From Cellvibrionaceae bacterium (GTDB taxonomy: Bacteria; Pseudomonadota; Gammaproteobacteria; Pseudomonadales; Cellvibrionaceae): a DNA stretch of 64,000 nt. Positions 61,876 through 64,000 of the stretch are shown here, piece by piece. Location of the stretch: NCBI GenBank assembly GCA_025800365.1, contig JAOXRT010000246.1:36895-100894 (forward strand). Reading direction: 5' to 3'. The stretch's first letter is position 1, and each line of letters opens with the position of its first letter. Both the position numbers and the translations under genes were made by a program. The notes beneath the pieces were generated by a model. It searched no databases and was not told the origin of the DNA. It saw only the letters and a program-made list of their open reading frames with translations.

Positions 61876-63234
61876 ATGTTTCCTGCCATGAAAAGCAAAA
61901 TAGGCAGCCCTGCTTTAATTTTAATAGGGGGCCTACTGTGCTCGGCCCTTAGCCTAGCACAATCTGATTCCAAGGTTGCTACTGCAACAACAAATATCTC
62001 TTCATCTGAAGCAGAACAGCCCGCACCTAACGCCACTTCAAAGCAAGCAGCAGGCGCACAAGCAAATCCGCAAACAACATCCAGCCCACAACAAGAAAGC
62101 ACCAAGCTGGCAGCCACAAAATCCACTAATAGGCTTTCAGCGCAAAACCTGGAACAAATCGGTATTTTAGAAGACAAATTATGGCAACTGCAGGAGCAGT
62201 ATGGCAATTTTGCTTCAGCCAGTAGCGAAGTCCTAGCCGATATGGCCTCCATTTACCAATCTGCCAAGCAGTATGATGAAGCCAGCAAATTACTTCGCCA
62301 AGCCATGCAGGCACAAAGGGTCAATCATGGATTGTACAGCGAGCTGCAAGAGCCCATTGCCAAACAACTGGTCACCAACTTAGTCGCTGCCGGCCAGTGG
62401 CGAAAAGCGAGGGAACAACAAGAGTTTAGACACTGGCTGGCAAATCGATCATTACTGGACGACAAGCAAAAACTGTTAAAAACTCTAATGGCACTTGGGC
62501 AGTGGCAATTACATGCCTATGTATACAATGGCCGAAGAGATTTTGCTCACTTGAGCGCTGCAAGTGACCTGTATCTGCAATACATAGGAATTTATGGGCA
62601 AAGCCCTGAGCTAGATAGGCAACATGAAGATCTATCGAAAGTTCTACAAGGTTTTATAGCGAGCAATTACTTTAAACTAGTAAATCTCGAACAAGGTCAA
62701 CAAAGCAGCGGCTTCTCAGTAACTGCGCTTCGCCATGATCCACTGAGCCAGCAGCAAGCAAATAACGAATTCCAACAAGAAAAAAATTCCATCTTTGTCG
62801 CTGGGAAAAAAGCACTAGAGAGCATGTCTGCAATTGAAACCGACAAGGCCGACCAACAAAGACTCTCGATTCTTAAAGGTGACTGGCATCTGATGTTTGG
62901 CAAATACAGCACAGCCAAAAAATTCTACCGCGAAGCTCTAGCCTTTAGTGATGAACCTCAGCGCTCTGCACTGCTCGCCACTCCAGAAGTGATCCCAATA
63001 TTACCGGAGTGGGACGAGAGTTTTTCAGAACTAGAGCCACGCGTGCATATAAAAGCTAGCTACGATATTGGTAGAGACGGTAAAGCCCGAAACCTAAAGG
63101 TAGCCTCGGAAGATAAGAAGTATCGAGGCAAGATAAAGCGTCAACTGCGAAAAACGCAATTTCGCCCAAGCATCAACGCTGAAGGCGACTTCCAAAACAG
63201 CAAAGATATTCAGCAGAGCTTTAGTTTTCCATAA
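61876..63234 (+). CDS. Exported repeat protein with TonB-like C-terminal domain
   Basis: A 452-residue protein with a signal peptide (PALILIGGLLCSALSLA), a Ser/Thr/Ala/Gln-rich linker (about 35-85), a helical TPR-like region (about 90-360) and a C-terminal domain reminiscent of TonB-C (EPRVHIKASYDIGRDGKARNLKV and RQLRKTQFRPSINAEG). There is no N-terminal membrane anchor once the signal is cut, so it is probably periplasmic rather than a classic TonB. I do not recognise a named family. A Ser-rich lipoprotein gene follows by 140 bp and may be linked. Confidence 0.75.
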   Translation: MFPAMKSKIGSPALILIGGLLCSALSLAQSDSKVATATTNISSSEAEQPAPNATSKQAAGAQANPQTTSSPQQESTKLAATKSTNRLSAQNLEQIGILEDKLWQLQEQYGNFASASSEVLADMASIYQSAKQYDEASKLLRQAMQAQRVNHGLYSELQEPIAKQLVTNLVAAGQWRKAREQQEFRHWLANRSLLDDKQKLLKTLMALGQWQLHAYVYNGRRDFAHLSAASDLYLQYIGIYGQSPELDRQHEDLSKVLQGFIASNYFKLVNLEQGQQSSGFSVTALRHDPLSQQQANNEFQQEKNSIFVAGKKALESMSAIETDKADQQRLSILKGDWHLMFGKYSTAKKFYREALAFSDEPQRSALLATPEVIPILPEWDESFSELEPRVHIKASYDIGRDGKARNLKVASEDKKYRGKIKRQLRKTQFRPSINAEGDFQNSKDIQQSFSFP

Positions 63235-63374
63235 TACTATAAGGGAAAGACCTCCCTAAGCTCGCCTTTGTAAGCACATAACTTGCATGGACATTCAAGC
63301 AGTTAACTCGGGAACTTGCACAGTTTGATTGACTCAAAAACCTATGCTCTACCAATAGTGATTCAGGCGCACAT

Positions 63375-64000
63375 ATGAAACTACGTTTTTCTAACAATAA
63401 TCAAATCTCTGCCCGCACTGCACTGCTTAGCCTAGCACTGTGTATCAGCTTGAGCGCCTGTAAAACGCAATCTACAAGCAGCCAGAGCTCTAGTGGGATG
63501 CCGGCCAGTAAACCACCCAGTAGCAGTCCATCAGCAAGTAGCCCCTCGTCTAGTCCTAGCAGCATGCCTAGCGGCGGCAATACAAGGCCAGCTAGCCGAG
63601 TGCCCAGCAGCACGACTAGCGCTGATAGCGGCCAACAATCCTCATCCGAATCGAGTAACGGCCAAGACCGTGAGCAAGGCTCATCCTCTGGCCTGCCCAG
63701 CAGCCCTGGACCCGAAAGTTCAGGCCCTCAGAACTCAGGGGAGTTTGAAGATGGCGGCTCGGAGACTAGTGGCGCGGGAGCCGCCGATAGCCCGCTTTAT
63801 GAGCAATACGACCCCGCTAGTGACGGTGACGCCGACGTTAGCGATGCCAGCACATCCCCCGGAGCTCGTGCAGAAACCGCTGACATCAGCTTTGATGAAA
63901 GCACTGCCACAGCCGGCGGCAACGGCCAATCTACCGCCGAAAGACAGGCTAGCCTAGAAGCTGAACTTGAAGGCTCCTTTGGTCGCTATGACGGTATGAT
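63375..64000 (+). CDS. Ser/Gly-rich lipoprotein, 3' part outside window
   Basis: From ATG 63375 an open frame runs to the window edge (208 codons seen). The signal ends in lipobox LSAC with Cys29. What follows is low-complexity Ser/Pro/Gly (SSGMPASKPPSSSPSASS) turning acidic (SDGDADVSDAST). At the edge a helical segment (SLEAELEGSFGRYDG) begins and may open a folded domain. The residue after the Cys is Lys, so outer-membrane sorting is likely. I cannot name the family. Confidence 0.8.
   Translation, partial: MKLRFSNNNQISARTALLSLALCISLSACKTQSTSSQSSSGMPASKPPSSSPSASSPSSSPSSMPSGGNTRPASRVPSSTTSADSGQQSSSESSNGQDREQGSSSGLPSSPGPESSGPQNSGEFEDGGSETSGAGAADSPLYEQYDPASDGDADVSDASTSPGARAETADISFDESTATAGGNGQSTAERQASLEAELEGSFGRYDGM

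Noticed and set aside
61854..62252. 132-codon open frame antisense to the gene at 61876
   Set aside because: Cysteine-rich shadow of an Ala/Gln/Ser-rich region; no start signal.
63493..63957. 154-codon alternative frame in the Ser-rich lipoprotein gene
   Set aside because: The frame from 63375 has a proper lipoprotein signal and lipobox; the alternative frame has no signal or motif and is a by-product of repetitive codons.

Overview
The window is chromosomal DNA of a gammaproteobacterium, probably a marine, aquatic or surface-associated one. The evidence is the rpsB-tsf-pyrH-frr-uppS-cdsA-dxr-rseP-bamA-skp-lpxD-fabZ-lpxA-lpxB block in the standard gammaproteobacterial order, the map-glnD-dapC neighbour set, a complete MSHA-type pilus locus, and EpmC, YheU, TusA, MnmC and CsrA. 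DapD is the long form known from Pseudomonas and relatives. A lineage near Cellvibrionales would fit, but that is inference. I see no tRNA, rRNA, CRISPR array, phage or intact insertion sequence.

Layout. (1) 1-14169, all minus: translation factors (rpsB, tsf, frr), pyrH, isoprenoid and phospholipid enzymes (uppS, cdsA, dxr), site-2 protease rseP, outer-membrane assembly (bamA, skp) and lipid A synthesis (lpxD, fabZ, lpxA, lpxB; lpxB runs off the left edge). (2) 14170-14940: a divergent intergenic region with a likely rpsB promoter and two long inverted-repeat elements. (3) 14941-23663, plus: map, glnD, dapC, nth, a DUF4190 membrane protein, a YffB/Spx-like protein, dapD and dapE, most of it lysine and peptidoglycan precursor synthesis plus nitrogen sensing. 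(4) 23911-31199: a mixed housekeeping and poorly known region (pdxB, xni, epmC, a GGCT-fold gene, tusA, yheU, an exported methyltransferase-like protein, a GcvR-like ACT protein and several unrecognised genes). (5) 31266-49029, minus: a 16-gene MSHA pilus operon running mshI1-I2-J-K-L-M-N-E-G-A-C-D-O-P followed by two tandem mshQ-like genes. (6) 49244-64000: trmL, fldB, mnmC, a glutaminyl cyclase-like protein, a GGDEF diguanylate cyclase, trhP/yegQ, a hydrolase, a sirtuin, a CPBP protease, an omega-aminotransferase, csrA, a cold-shock gene, purU, an envelope protein with a TonB-like C-terminus, and a Ser-rich lipoprotein cut by the right edge.

How the parts fit. Region 1 makes and inserts outer-membrane components alongside the translation machinery. 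Region 5 encodes a full type IV pilus machine: platform (MshI, J, G), secretin (MshL, K), ATPases (MshE, M), one major pilin, minor pilins, and MshQ-type large exported proteins. MshE carries the two-repeat N-terminal module known to bind c-di-GMP, and a diguanylate cyclase with an I-site and csrA lie within about 15 kb, a plausible (inferred) sessile/motile control neighbourhood.

I found no clearly new multi-gene system. The least ordinary items are the tandem divergent mshQ pair, the two inverted-repeat elements at 14403-14741, a 20-bp operator-like palindrome before the msh operon, the odd cysteine spacing of Nth, an 80-bp tail-to-tail coding overlap at 53104-53183, and several conserved-looking genes I cannot name.
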